NCBI GenBank assembly: GCA_000437435.1
Contig: FR899625.1
Coordinates: forward strand, 62,001-126,000
Length of the DNA: 64,000 nucleotides
DNA from: Clostridium sp. CAG:768
GTDB lineage: Bacteria > Cyanobacteriota > Vampirovibrionia > Gastranaerophilales > Gastranaerophilaceae
Reading direction: 5' to 3'
The notes under the pieces were generated by a model. It worked only from the letters and a program-made list of their open reading frames with translations. It was not told the DNA's origin and did no database searches. This document shows positions 43,638-52,728 of the stretch, piece after piece; positions within the stretch are counted from its first letter, which is position 1, and each line of letters starts with the position of its first letter. A program made the position numbers and the translations under genes.

Positions 43638-45035
43638 ATGGATATTTTGGAAGTAAAAAATCTCTGGAGTGAAGTAAAAAATAATTTAAAAGAAAACGTA
43701 CCTGCCCCTGCGTTTCAAATGTGGATGGATGCTTTAGAACCCGCAAATTTTGACGGGGATATATTTTTCCTTGCTACAGTTCATTCTCTTGCACCTCAAG
43801 TTATTAAGGCTAATTATGATAGCCAGATTTTAGAAGCATTAAAAAAGGTTATTGGTAAAGAAGTTGCATACCAAATTACTTTTGATGCAGAATTAGCTGA
43901 TAAATATCAAAAAGAAAAGAAAAAAGAATTACAAAAGGCTAAAAGAGCTTTGCCTGAAACAGAAGAAAGCAAGATTATTGATAATTTAGCACAAATGCAA
44001 TCTTCTGCTAATCTTAATTTGAAATATAAATTTTCAAATTTCGTGGTTGGAGAAAACAGTAGATTTGCTCATGCCGCAGCTTTTACTGTTGCTCAAAATC
44101 CTGCAAAAAAATATAATCCGTTATTTATCTACGGTGCATCAGGCTTAGGTAAAACTCACCTAATGCAAGCAATTGGGCATTATATTATATTTAACAAACC
44201 AAAATTAAGGGTTAAATATATTAAAACAGAAGAATATGTAAATGAATTAATCAAAAATATTCAATGCGGCGGAAATGATAGAAATAGCCGTATGGATAAA
44301 TTTCGTCAAAAGTATAGAAATGTTGATGTGCTTTTGATTGATGATATTCAATTTTTGGAAAGCAAAACATACACTATGGAAGAAATTTTCCATACATTTG
44401 ACAGTTTGCATAACAAAAATAAGCAAATTGTAATCACATCTGACAGACTGCCAAGAGATATTCCGACACTCCCTGACCGATTGAGAACACGTTTTGAAAT
44501 GGGGCTTATGGTTGATATTACACCTCCTGATTTTGAGACGCGTGTTGCAATTTTGAAAAATTTGGCAGATCAAGCTAATGTAAAAGCTGATTTTGATGTG
44601 TTTGAATATATTGCAAAAAATTTCGTTAATAACGTTAGAGAGTTAGAAGGTGCTTTTAATAAGGTGAGTGCGTATGCTGATATTGAAAAGACTGATTTAA
44701 CTCTTGAATTTGCTAAAAAAGTCTTAAATTGTGAGAGTATGAAGCAAGAAATTACAATTGAAAAAGTTGCTCGTGCTGTCGGTGAATATTATGGTGTATC
44801 ATTGAGTGATTTTTTAAGTTCTGCAAGAAATCAAAGAGTATCATCAGCTCGTCATGTTGCGGTTTACATGGCACGTGAAATTACTCAAAAAAGTTTTGAA
44901 AGTATAGCAGAGTTTTTCAAGAAGAAACATACGACTATGCTTTATTCTTACGAAAAAATAAGAGATGATTTAAAAACTAATAAAGATCTTGATCAAGATA
45001 TCGCAGTGATAAGAAGAACTTTGAGGGAAAATTAA
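43638..45035 (+). CDS. dnaA: Chromosomal replication initiator DnaA
   Basis: A 465-residue DnaA with all domains: domain I (W..V...L......FQMWMDALEP), a short linker, AAA+ domain III with Walker A YGASGLGKTHLMQA, Walker B LLIDDIQFLE and sensor ITSDRLP, and domain IV with the DnaA-box recognition SSARNQRVSSARHVAVYM. It is not beside dnaN or recF, and no cluster of TTATNCACA boxes is visible nearby, so this is probably not the origin. The ATG has no clear ribosome binding site. It overlaps ruvA by one base (TAATG). Confidence 0.95.
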   Translation: MDILEVKNLWSEVKNNLKENVPAPAFQMWMDALEPANFDGDIFFLATVHSLAPQVIKANYDSQILEALKKVIGKEVAYQITFDAELADKYQKEKKKELQKAKRALPETEESKIIDNLAQMQSSANLNLKYKFSNFVVGENSRFAHAAAFTVAQNPAKKYNPLFIYGASGLGKTHLMQAIGHYIIFNKPKLRVKYIKTEEYVNELIKNIQCGGNDRNSRMDKFRQKYRNVDVLLIDDIQFLESKTYTMEEIFHTFDSLHNKNKQIVITSDRLPRDIPTLPDRLRTRFEMGLMVDITPPDFETRVAILKNLADQANVKADFDVFEYIAKNFVNNVRELEGAFNKVSAYADIEKTDLTLEFAKKVLNCESMKQEITIEKVARAVGEYYGVSLSDFLSSARNQRVSSARHVAVYMAREITQKSFESIAEFFKKKHTTMLYSYEKIRDDLKTNKDLDQDIAVIRRTLREN

Positions 45036-45652
45036 TGTACGATTATATAAAAGGAATTGTTGCAGGAAAAACAAATTCAACTAAAGGAACTTTTGTTACT
45101 GTTGAAACTTCAGGTATTGGCTATCTTTTAGAAATTACAACACGTGATTTTAATGAAATTCCCGATGGTGATATTAAGATTTATACTGTGCTTTTGCATC
45201 GAGAAGATAAAATGAGTCTTTGCGGTTTTTTACATAAAGAGGACAGGGATATATTTAATATTTTAACTTCTGTATCAGGAGTAGGATCTAAAATGGCTCT
45301 TACTCTTTTAGATGAATTTGAATCATCAGAACTTATTGGTTTTGTGATTGATGGAAATTATAAAGAGATTACAAGAGCAAAAGGTGTAGGTCCTAAATTA
45401 GCGCAAAAGATCATTTTAGAATTGAAAGATAAGTTAATGAATTATCAAACTAAAGAACCTATAAAAATTACGTCTATTACTCCTGCAAAAGTTGATAATC
45501 AAGCTGTTGAAGATGCTCAAATGGTACTTGTTTCACTGGGTTATGAACGTGCAGAAATTCAAGATGCAATTTCTAAAGCTGTTGCAATCTTAAATGACAA
45601 AGCCTCAGCCGAAGAAATTTTAAAAGAAGCTTTGAAAATTCTTTCAATATAA
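45035..45652 (+). CDS. ruvA: Holliday junction branch migration protein RuvA
   Basis: A 205-residue RuvA. The OB domain has YDYIKGIVAGK..., the two helix-hairpin-helix motifs are LTSVSGVGSKMALTLL and ITRAKGVGPKLAQKII, and a C-terminal helical domain contacts RuvB. RuvB is not nearby. Coupled to dnaA by a TAATG overlap; terminator follows. RuvA participates in homologous recombination, which may matter for the repeat-rich prepilin loci. Confidence 0.94.
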   Translation: MYDYIKGIVAGKTNSTKGTFVTVETSGIGYLLEITTRDFNEIPDGDIKIYTVLLHREDKMSLCGFLHKEDRDIFNILTSVSGVGSKMALTLLDEFESSELIGFVIDGNYKEITRAKGVGPKLAQKIILELKDKLMNYQTKEPIKITSITPAKVDNQAVEDAQMVLVSLGYERAEIQDAISKAVAILNDKASAEEILKEALKILSI

Positions 45653-45664
45653 TTAATTAAAAAT

Positions 45665-45700
45665 AAAAAACTCACTAATTTTATCATTAGTGAGTTTTTT
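45665..45700. terminator. Bidirectional terminator between ruvA and the prepilin peptidase
   Basis: AAAAAACTCACTAAT pairs perfectly with ATTAGTGAGTTTTTT around a 6-base loop. Confidence 0.93.
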
Positions 45701-45720
45701 ATGTGATATAAAATATATTT

Positions 45721-46716
45721 TTATAGAATTAAAGCAATAAATGCTGCAACTACCATTGCTGGTCCAAATGGCATATAAGTTCTGTTTTCAGGATGTTCTC
45801 TCAGTCCTTTGAAAATGAATATACAAGATATAATGCCAAGTACTATAAGTATTAATGCTAAAATAGTATATAATGCAAAATTATCAATAGTTATAATTCT
45901 TAAATATTGTAATATATAGAAAGCAATTGCAAATAATGCAAATAATGTGAAAGAAATTAATGTTTTCCATTCTTTATTTTTGATAAGTCCTTTTATAAAA
46001 ATTGGTAAGAATATTATTACTTGAATTATTACAGATAAAGCAAGTACGATAAGTAAAGTTTTCCAACCAAAAAGAGCACCAAGACCAGCTGCGATAAATG
46101 TATCGCCTTCTCCAAATGCTCGTGTTCCTGCAAATAAATATCCGGCTCTTGCACAAATTTCAAGAATTAATGCCCCACCAATCATTCCTAAAAGTGAACT
46201 TGATATTGGGTTATTAAGAATTAAGTATTTTGTAAATTCAATAGGAGTGCCTGCAACATGCATTTGATAAAAAGTAAGTGCAGTGACAACTATTGCATAT
46301 ATTAAACCAACTCCAATAAGTGTATATGTATGAACGTCATATACAACTTTTTCTTTAATATCAGTACCTGCTATTACTATTAGAATTGATGAAACTATCC
46401 ACGCAAATAAAGTATCTACGCTTACTCCAAATTTCATAAATAGTAATGTATATATTATACCGGTTAGTAATTCAATAATAGGGTATTGAATGCTAATATG
46501 TTCTTTACAGAATGCGCATTTGCCTCTCAAGAATATGTAAGAAAGAACTGGAATATTGTGCCACCATTTTAATGGCGTTTGACATTTTGGACATTTAGAT
46601 GCCGGAAAGACTATTGATTCTTCACTTAATGTCCTTAAAATTACTACGTTTAAAAAACTTCCAATGCATAGCCCTGTTACAAATACCAGTGCTAAAATTG
46701 CAATTAATGCTCCCAT
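45721..46716 (-). CDS. pilD: Prepilin peptidase / N-methyltransferase (A24 family)
   Basis: A 331-residue polytopic membrane enzyme that cleaves prepilins after Gly or Ala and methylates the new N-terminal Phe. It starts with the GSFLNVVILR motif. A CPKCQ...CAFC zinc site (about residues 41-71) typical of the methyltransferase half follows, then the first catalytic Asp in AGTDIKEKVVYD and the second in AFGEGDTFI (the GxGD motif). The C-terminal 100 residues add extra helices beyond the usual end. It is the only such enzyme in view and would serve the nine prepilins here. It begins 17 bp after the sigma factor gene. Confidence 0.93.
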   Translation of the reverse strand: MGALIAILALVFVTGLCIGSFLNVVILRTLSEESIVFPASKCPKCQTPLKWWHNIPVLSYIFLRGKCAFCKEHISIQYPIIELLTGIIYTLLFMKFGVSVDTLFAWIVSSILIVIAGTDIKEKVVYDVHTYTLIGVGLIYAIVVTALTFYQMHVAGTPIEFTKYLILNNPISSSLLGMIGGALILEICARAGYLFAGTRAFGEGDTFIAAGLGALFGWKTLLIVLALSVIIQVIIFLPIFIKGLIKNKEWKTLISFTLFALFAIAFYILQYLRIITIDNFALYTILALILIVLGIISCIFIFKGLREHPENRTYMPFGPAMVVAAFIALIL

Positions 46717-46733
46717 TTGTATGTCTCCTTGAT

Positions 46734-47522
46734 TTAATTATCGTCTTTTGATTTTATTATTTCGTACATTTTACTTAATGCTTTTTTAAGTCTCCTAGAA
46801 ACTTGCATTTGAGAAATATTTATTTTTTCAGAAATTTCTCTTTGGTTTAAGTCTTGATAGTAACTCATTTCGACAATTTCTTGCAAGTCTTTGGGTAATT
46901 TTTTTATGGCTGCAGCTAACATAAGTTTATTTTCGTATGAATTCATAAATTCTTGATAGTCGCCTGATGGAATTTTGTCAATAAGAGTTAAATCATCATC
47001 ATCTACTGACGATATTGCTTGATCCAAAGATAATGTACTTTTACAAAGTTCAAGTTCCATTACCTCGTGTATTTTCTTTACAGAAACACCAACAGTTTCT
47101 GCAATTTGTTCTTCTGTTGGATCTTCAAATCCTTCTTCTTTTAATTGTTTTACAGCTGTGCTTATTTTGAATACTAATTCTTGTAGTTCTCTTGGAGCTT
47201 TTATTATAGAAGCTTTATCCCTAAGGTAATGTTTTATTTCTCCTCTTATAAAATAAGATGCATAAGTTTTAAATCTTGTGTTTTTATCAGGATTGAAAAA
47301 TTCAATAGCTTTAATTAGACCAATAGAGCCGACTTGCACTAAGTCTTCATTTGAAATGCCAGATTGAGCTGAAATATTCCCTGCGATTTTTTTTACAAGG
47401 TGCATCCCATTTTCGACAATATTGATATGGAGCATGCGTTTTTTCTTCTCATCTTTACAATCTTTGTAAATGAGAATTTGCTCATCTAGATCTTCTACTT
47501 TTTTTTCTTTACTCTCCAACAA
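46734..47522 (-). CDS. Alternative RNA polymerase sigma factor, SigF/B-like group 3
   Basis: A sigma-70 family protein of about 262 residues with region 2 (ISNEDLVQVGSIGLIKAIEFF...FKTYASYFIRGEI), region 3 (EDPTEEQIAETVGVSVKKI) and region 4 (LPKDLQEIVEMSYYQDLNQREISEKINISQMQVSRRLKKAL), but no region 1.1. This is the SigB/SigF/SigG architecture. In cyanobacteria the SigF group drives pilus genes, and here the gene lies directly upstream of pilD, so a pilus role is a fair inference. GGAG 6 bases before TTG 47522 marks the likely start; a GTG at 47534 is also in frame. No anti-sigma factor is adjacent. Confidence 0.85.
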   Translation of the reverse strand: MLESKEKKVEDLDEQILIYKDCKDEKKKRMLHINIVENGMHLVKKIAGNISAQSGISNEDLVQVGSIGLIKAIEFFNPDKNTRFKTYASYFIRGEIKHYLRDKASIIKAPRELQELVFKISTAVKQLKEEGFEDPTEEQIAETVGVSVKKIHEVMELELCKSTLSLDQAISSVDDDDLTLIDKIPSGDYQEFMNSYENKLMLAAAIKKLPKDLQEIVEMSYYQDLNQREISEKINISQMQVSRRLKKALSKMYEIIKSKDDN

Positions 47523-47646
47523 AATTATCTCCACTATTACCAGTATTATAACATAACTTTTTTATTTTAGAAATCATTAAATTTATGTAATAATTTTTTA
47601 CATGAAAAATTTTTGTGTTACCATAATAAAATAATGGAGTAGAATT

Positions 47647-47928
47647 ATGATTACGATAAAAGATGTAGAACACGTTGCAAAACTTGCAAGATTAGAATTA
47701 ACAGAAGAAGAAAAAGAATTATATACAAAACAGTTAGGTGATGTTTTAAAATATGTTGATCAAATGAATGAAGTTGATACATCTAACGTTAAACCTATGA
47801 CACAAGTTATAGATTTTTGTAATGTAATGAGAGAAGACAAAGTTGTTCAGGAAATTAGTAAAGAAGATTTGATGGCTAATGCTCCTGAAGAAGAAAACGG
47901 ATTTTTTAAAGTTCCAAAAATTAATTAG
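47647..47928 (+). CDS. gatC: Asp/Glu-tRNA(Asn/Gln) amidotransferase subunit C
   Basis: A 93-residue GatC: VEHVAKLARLELTEEEK near the start, YVDQMNEVDTSNV in the middle and EENGFFKVPKI at the C-terminus. It stabilises GatAB, which amidates misacylated Glu-tRNA-Gln or Asp-tRNA-Asn. gatA and gatB are not adjacent. GGAG precedes the ATG, and a hairpin follows. Confidence 0.95.
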   Translation: MITIKDVEHVAKLARLELTEEEKELYTKQLGDVLKYVDQMNEVDTSNVKPMTQVIDFCNVMREDKVVQEISKEDLMANAPEEENGFFKVPKIN

Positions 47929-47935
47929 TTTTATT

Positions 47936-47970
47936 AAAATCTACATGGATTTATTCTATGTAGATTTTAA
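47936..47970 (+). terminator. Hairpin terminator after gatC
   Basis: AAAATCTACAT pairs perfectly with ATGTAGATTTT around an 11-base loop. The T tract is only the four T inside the stem. Confidence 0.65.
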
Positions 47971-48061
47971 TATTAATATTTTTATATTGGGGTTAAGTGT
48001 GTAAAAGAGAAATTAAATTTTATTTTCTCGTGAGTATTATTTTTAAATTTTGAGGTGAAAA

Positions 48062-49663
48062 ATGACTAAGTATATTTTTATAACAGGCGGAGTTGTAAGT
48101 TCATTAGGAAAAGGTATTATTGCAGCTTCTTTAGGTCGCTTACTAAGGGCAAGAGGTTTTTCAGTAATTAACCAAAAATTTGACCCTTATATAAATGTGG
48201 ATCCAGGAACTATGAGTCCTTTTCAGCATGGTGAAGTTTTTGTAACAGATGATGGTGCAGAAACAGACTTGGATTTGGGCCATTATGAAAGGTTTACGGA
48301 TACATCTTTAGGGAAATTCAACAATGTAACATCTGGTAGTGTATACCAAACTGTTATAGAAAAAGAACGTCGTGGCGATTATTTAGGTGCGACAGTTCAG
48401 GTAATTCCTCATATTACAAATGAAATTAAATCAAGAATTTTAGGTGCTACAAAACAATTCAAACCTGATTTTCAATTGATTGAAATTGGTGGAACAATTG
48501 GTGATATTGAAAGTTTACCTTTTATTGAAGCTATCAGACAATTTAAAACAGAGGTAGGTATAGGTAATGCTGTTTCAGTTCATACAACATTACTTCCATA
48601 CTTGCCAACATCAGGAGAATTAAAGACAAAACCATCCCAGCACAGTGTCCAAGTGTTGAGAAGTTATGGCATTCAACCTGAAATATTGGTATGTCGTACC
48701 ACAAAACCTATTCCTAAAACAGAAAAAGAAAAATTGGCTCTATTCTGTTCAGTACCAAAAGAGGCTGTAATAGAATGTCGAGATATGAAAAGTATTTATG
48801 AGGTACCACTTGCATTAGAACAACAAAATATGGCTGGTGTTATTCTTGATATGTTGAGAATAGAAAATCGAAAAGCTGATTTATCAAGTTGGGAAAAACT
48901 TGTTGAAAATATTAAAAATCCACACGGTACAGTTAAAGTAGCAATTGCAGGTAAGTACACAAAATTATCGGATGCTTATATTTCTGTTGTAGAATCTTTA
49001 AAACATGCTGGTTATGCCGATGATGTAAAAGTGGAAATAAAATGGATAAATTCTGAAGAATGTATAGATTATGCAGATTGTAAAGAATTAATGAAAGATG
49101 TTCAAGCTGTCGTTGTACCTGGAGGGTTTGGTGTTAGAGGTATCGAAGGAAAATTAAACGTAATTCGTTACGCAAGAGAACATAATGTACCATTCTTAGG
49201 TCTATGTCTAGGTATGCAATGTGCAGTAATTGAATATGCAAGAAATGTTGTAGGCATAAAAGATGCTAATTCAAAGGAATTTGATGAAAATGCTCAAAAT
49301 CCTGTAATAGATTTAATGTTGGAACAAAAAAATGTCCATGGCTATGGCGGTACAATGCGATTAGGAGCATATGATTGTGTTTTGAAAAAAGGGTCTAAAG
49401 CTCAAAAGGCATATGGAAAAGAAAAGATTTCGGAACGTCACAGACATAGATATGAAGTAAATAATGAATATTTACAACAAATCGCTGATGCAGGATTGGT
49501 ATTCTCTGGAATGTCACCGGATGGAATGTTAGCAGAAGTTGTTGAATTGCCAAATCTTGATTGGTTTGTAGCTTGTCAGTTCCATCCTGAATTTAAGTCT
49601 CGACCAGAACATCCGCATCCATTATTTAAAGGTTTGATAGATGCAGTTGTAAATAAAAAATAA
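48062..49663 (+). CDS. pyrG: CTP synthase
   Basis: A 533-residue enzyme that converts UTP + ATP + glutamine to CTP. The synthetase domain begins TKYIFITGGVVSSLGKGI with the P-loop lysines, then the conserved QKFDPYINVDPGTMSPFQHGEVFV. The class I glutamine amidotransferase domain has the oxyanion loop PGGFGVRG, the nucleophile in FLGLCLGMQCAVIE and the catalytic His/Glu in CQFHPEFKSRP. AGGTGA precedes the ATG. Strong terminator downstream. Confidence 0.97.
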   Translation: MTKYIFITGGVVSSLGKGIIAASLGRLLRARGFSVINQKFDPYINVDPGTMSPFQHGEVFVTDDGAETDLDLGHYERFTDTSLGKFNNVTSGSVYQTVIEKERRGDYLGATVQVIPHITNEIKSRILGATKQFKPDFQLIEIGGTIGDIESLPFIEAIRQFKTEVGIGNAVSVHTTLLPYLPTSGELKTKPSQHSVQVLRSYGIQPEILVCRTTKPIPKTEKEKLALFCSVPKEAVIECRDMKSIYEVPLALEQQNMAGVILDMLRIENRKADLSSWEKLVENIKNPHGTVKVAIAGKYTKLSDAYISVVESLKHAGYADDVKVEIKWINSEECIDYADCKELMKDVQAVVVPGGFGVRGIEGKLNVIRYAREHNVPFLGLCLGMQCAVIEYARNVVGIKDANSKEFDENAQNPVIDLMLEQKNVHGYGGTMRLGAYDCVLKKGSKAQKAYGKEKISERHRHRYEVNNEYLQQIADAGLVFSGMSPDGMLAEVVELPNLDWFVACQFHPEFKSRPEHPHPLFKGLIDAVVNKK

Positions 49664-49666
49664 ATT

Positions 49667-49700
49667 AAAAAAAGCTCTCAATTTTTTGAGAGCTTTTTTT
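49667..49700. terminator. Bidirectional terminator between pyrG and the DUF212-pilin fusion
   Basis: AAAAAGCTCTCAA pairs perfectly with TTGAGAGCTTTTT, ending in a T run. The stop codon of the minus-strand gene overlaps its end. Confidence 0.92.
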
Positions 49701-49995
49701 ACCAAGGATATTCTTTTCTGATTTCCCATCCATCTTTTATAATAACAGCAGAACAAGCATCTCCAGGTGCAGCTCCCCAGTTCCCTTTTGCATTGATATT
49801 ACAGCCACCAGTTGTGGAATTTTTTAATAAATCTTCTGTTGAATATTTGTAATGAGCAAATTGATTTGCAATTCCTGGAGTTAATTTTGGGTATGAGTCA
49901 GTAAATGTGAATGCAAATACATCTTTTTCTAACATATTAGGTTTTGCTGTTCCATTTATATCTATTCTCATAACGCAAGTCCCTATGTTAAAATA
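49699..49995 (-). repeat. Copy of the prepilin 7 3' end (partial pilin cassette)
   Basis: About 295 bp matches 52437-52728 with few differences, by eye roughly 90% or more. The match ends sharply at CCCTATGTTAAAA on the distal side and at the stop codon. Confidence 0.85.
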
Positions 49996-50451
49996 AGATA
50001 ACCAGCAATGATAAGAATATGCAAATATAATACCAAATATTGCTCCCATGATAACTTCAAAAGGAGTATGTCCAAGTAATTCTTTTAATTTTCCACCTAT
50101 TGCTTGGACATCGTGTTTGTAGAAATCTTCCATCATTCTATTTAAGCAAGCTGCGGTTTTTCCAGCAGCTCTTCTTACACCTGCTGCATCGTACATTGTG
50201 ATTAGAGCAAATCCTATTGAAATAGCAAATACAATAGAATCCCAGCCTTCAATTAATCCAACAGCTGTAGATAGCCCCATTACACCTGCAGAGTGAGAAC
50301 TAGGCATCCCTCCTGTGGTTGTAAATATTTTAAAGTTAATTTTTTTTGTTTTAATTGTGAATATAAAAAATTTAATAACTTGAGCTAAAAATGCTGCTAA
50401 TATTCCGGCTGATATTGCCTCGTATCCAGTATTAACTATTCCTGTAATCAT
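49699..50451 (-). CDS. DUF212 (PAP2-related) membrane protein fused to a prepilin C-terminal fragment
   Basis: A 250-residue chimera. Residues 1-150 are a near-complete DUF212/YuiD-type membrane domain: TTGGMPSSHSAGVMGLSTAVG, YDAAGVRRAAGKTA and ELLGHTPFEVIMGAIFGII, the divergent vanadium-haloperoxidase/PAP2 relatives found in cyanobacteria and Bacillus. The junction is at YHCWLSYFNIGTC; the remaining 97 residues match the C-terminus of prepilin 7 almost exactly (MRIDINGTAKPN to GWEIRKEYPW). A pilin tail lacking its N-terminal helix cannot be a pilin by itself. It looks like a duplication that replaced the DUF212 stop codon. Whether the fusion is functional is unknown. Confidence 0.85.
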   Translation of the reverse strand: MITGIVNTGYEAISAGILAAFLAQVIKFFIFTIKTKKINFKIFTTTGGMPSSHSAGVMGLSTAVGLIEGWDSIVFAISIGFALITMYDAAGVRRAAGKTAACLNRMMEDFYKHDVQAIGGKLKELLGHTPFEVIMGAIFGIIFAYSYHCWLSYFNIGTCVMRIDINGTAKPNMLEKDVFAFTFTDSYPKLTPGIANQFAHYKYSTEDLLKNSTTGGCNINAKGNWGAAPGDACSAVIIKDGWEIRKEYPW

Positions 50452-50522
50452 TAATTCCTACTCTCTTTTGTATTATGTTTTATAAGTATAGCATAATAAT
50501 GCTACATTTGCAAAGTTCATAA

Positions 50523-51425
50523 TTATATTATTCTGATTTTGTTTAAAATTTGTTCAAAAACTTCTGATTTTAATTCGTTTTTATTTAAGATGTCAAAGCA
50601 TTTGTCTATTAGTTGATTCAAATCTTTTTTTGCTTTTTCAAGACCATATAGGGCAGTATATGTAAGTTTGCCAGCTTCTTTATCTTTGCCCATGGTTTTG
50701 CCCATTTCTTCAAAGGTAGATGTTTCATCTAAAATATCATCTGCAATTTGGAATGCGATGCCAAGTGTTTGACCAAATTCTGTAATTTCTTCTAATTGTT
50801 TGTCATTTGCTCCTGCTATTATTGCTCCTGATCTTAGGGCTAGTTTAAATAAATCTGCAGTTTTATGGCTATGAATATAATTTAAAATTTCAGGTAATTG
50901 TTCATCATCTTTATCAACTCCACCTGAAATTTCCATAGCTTTTATTAAAGATTCACTTTCAATGTCAACAACTTGTCCTGCTATTACTCCGTAAGCTCCT
51001 GCAGCTTGGAAATATTCTTCCATAATTTTGATTAATTTATCAGATCCTAATTCTTTGGAATTTTTAAGAATGATTTGTGGGGCAAAAGTTAAGAGTGCAT
51101 CTCCAGCAAGCACTGCGTGAGCTTCGCCAAATACCATATGATTTGTTAATTGCCCACGTCTATACATATCATTATCCATACAAGGAAGGTCATCGTGAAT
51201 AAGGGTTTGAGCGTGAAGCATTTCGATTGCGCAGGCTGTTGGAAGCGCATCTTTATAATTTCCTCCAAACATTCTGCAGGTTTCCAGGCACATTACTGGT
51301 CTTAATCTTTTGCCTGGCAATGTAACAGTATATTTCATTGCTTTAAAAATCTTATGCGGATAATTTATAGGCATAAGTTCATCAATTGTTTTATTTACTA
51401 AATCAATGTAATCATTCATCTTCAT
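50523..51425 (-). CDS. ispA: Short-chain polyprenyl (farnesyl/geranyl) diphosphate synthase
   Basis: A 300-residue all-helical trans-prenyltransferase. The first aspartate-rich motif is LIHDDLPCMDNDMYRRGQ, preceded by GKRLRPV, and the second is FQIADDILDETS. Two residues stand between the first DD pair and the third Asp as in bacterial FPP synthases. It condenses IPP with allylic diphosphates in isoprenoid synthesis. AAGGA lies 8 bases before ATG 51425; another ATG follows two codons later. It overlaps the end of rsgA by 14 bp. Confidence 0.93.
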   Translation of the reverse strand: MKMNDYIDLVNKTIDELMPINYPHKIFKAMKYTVTLPGKRLRPVMCLETCRMFGGNYKDALPTACAIEMLHAQTLIHDDLPCMDNDMYRRGQLTNHMVFGEAHAVLAGDALLTFAPQIILKNSKELGSDKLIKIMEEYFQAAGAYGVIAGQVVDIESESLIKAMEISGGVDKDDEQLPEILNYIHSHKTADLFKLALRSGAIIAGANDKQLEEITEFGQTLGIAFQIADDILDETSTFEEMGKTMGKDKEAGKLTYTALYGLEKAKKDLNQLIDKCFDILNKNELKSEVFEQILNKIRII

Positions 51426-52410
51426 TTTCAAAATCCTTATAAATATTTTGTTTTAAAGTGTTCCTTGCACTTTGTCGTTTTTTCTCGCTAATTTTTGCAA
51501 TATGCTTGTTGTGAACAAATTTTTTGTTATTTTCTTGTTTTTTACCTTCATATTTTATGCGTTCTTTGTATTCTTTTGCTTCATCAATGAAAGCAAGATA
51601 ACTTTCATATCTTGTAGAATCGATTTTATCAATGTTATTTAAAACATTGCATTCATCTTCATTAATATGAAGACAGTCAGAATATTTGCAATCATTTCTA
51701 TATTTTGCAATATCATCAAATAAAAGGTCTACATCTGCAGGTAAAATAAAATCAAATTTTACGTTGCTAAAACCTGGGGTATCAACAATTCTAGAGGTGT
51801 CATTGATTTTAATTATTTCACAATGCCTTGTTGTGTGAGTGCCTCTTAGAGTTTTTTCACTTACCTGTTTTGTTCTTAAATTAAAATTAGGATTAATTGC
51901 ATTTACAAGACTTGATTTGCCTACTCCTGAATTTCCGCAAAGTACACTCGTTTTTCCATCTAGTAATTTTTCAAAGTTTTTTATCCCCTTATGTTCTGTA
52001 GCTGAGGTGAATACAATTTTGTATCCTAAAGGAGAATAAATTTTTTTAATTTTTTCTCCAAGTTGTCTTTCCCATTTTAAATCTTCTTTGTTAAAGCAAA
52101 GAACAGTTGGGATATTGTAATATTTTGCAAGAGCGATATATCTGTTTAATTGATGTAAGTCTAAATCAGGCTGTTTTAAGGCTGATACAATAATAATTTG
52201 ATCAATATTTGCAACGCTTGGACGTCTTATGAAATTTTTTCTTTCAATAAGATTTGTTATAACTCCGTTTTCAAATTCAACAAAATCTCCGACGAGAATT
52301 TTTTCTTTTTGTTTTTTCAAAACTTCTCTAATTTTGCACTCAAAAGAATTTACGCCATCATCAACGTAATAAAAATCTGAATGAATTTTATAAATTTGTC
52401 CTTCAGCCAT
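51412..52410 (-). CDS. rsgA: Small ribosomal subunit biogenesis GTPase RsgA
   Basis: A 332-residue circularly permuted GTPase: N-terminal OB fold, G4 FNKEDL, G5 TSATEHKG, then G1 LCGNSGVGKSSLVNAI, G2 and G3 IVDTPGFS. A C-terminal zinc knuckle (CKYSDCLHINEDEC with His) follows. It helps mature the 30S subunit. The Lys/Arg-rich C-terminal tail is longer than usual. It is upstream of and overlaps ispA. Confidence 0.94.
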   Translation of the reverse strand: MAEGQIYKIHSDFYYVDDGVNSFECKIREVLKKQKEKILVGDFVEFENGVITNLIERKNFIRRPSVANIDQIIIVSALKQPDLDLHQLNRYIALAKYYNIPTVLCFNKEDLKWERQLGEKIKKIYSPLGYKIVFTSATEHKGIKNFEKLLDGKTSVLCGNSGVGKSSLVNAINPNFNLRTKQVSEKTLRGTHTTRHCEIIKINDTSRIVDTPGFSNVKFDFILPADVDLLFDDIAKYRNDCKYSDCLHINEDECNVLNNIDKIDSTRYESYLAFIDEAKEYKERIKYEGKKQENNKKFVHNKHIAKISEKKRQSARNTLKQNIYKDFENEDE

Positions 52411-52436
52411 TGCAAGATTATTTTAGCATAAAAACT

Positions 52437-52728
52437 TTACCAAGGATATTCTTTTCTGATTTTCCATCCATCTTTTATAATAACAGCTGAACAGGCATCT
52501 CCAGGTGCAGCTCCCCAATTTGCATTTGCTTCAATATTACAGCCTCCGGTTGTGGAACTTTTTAATAGATCTTCTGTTGAATATTTGTAATGAGCAAATT
52601 GATTTGCAATTCCTGGAGTTAATTTTGGGTATGAGTCAGTAAATGTGAATGCAAATACATCTTTTCCTAGCATATTAGGTTTTGCGGTCCCATTTATATC
52701 TATTCTCATAACGCAAGTCCCTATGTTA
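52437..52728 (-). repeat. 3' repeat shared with the DUF212-pilin fusion
   Basis: About 290 bp of near identity to 49699-49995, both on the same strand and 2.7 kb apart. Confidence 0.85.

Noticed and set aside
43600..43640. Replication origin near dnaA
   Set aside because: No cluster of TTATNCACA boxes or AT-rich unwinding repeat is visible, and dnaN is not adjacent. In this lineage dnaA is often away from oriC.
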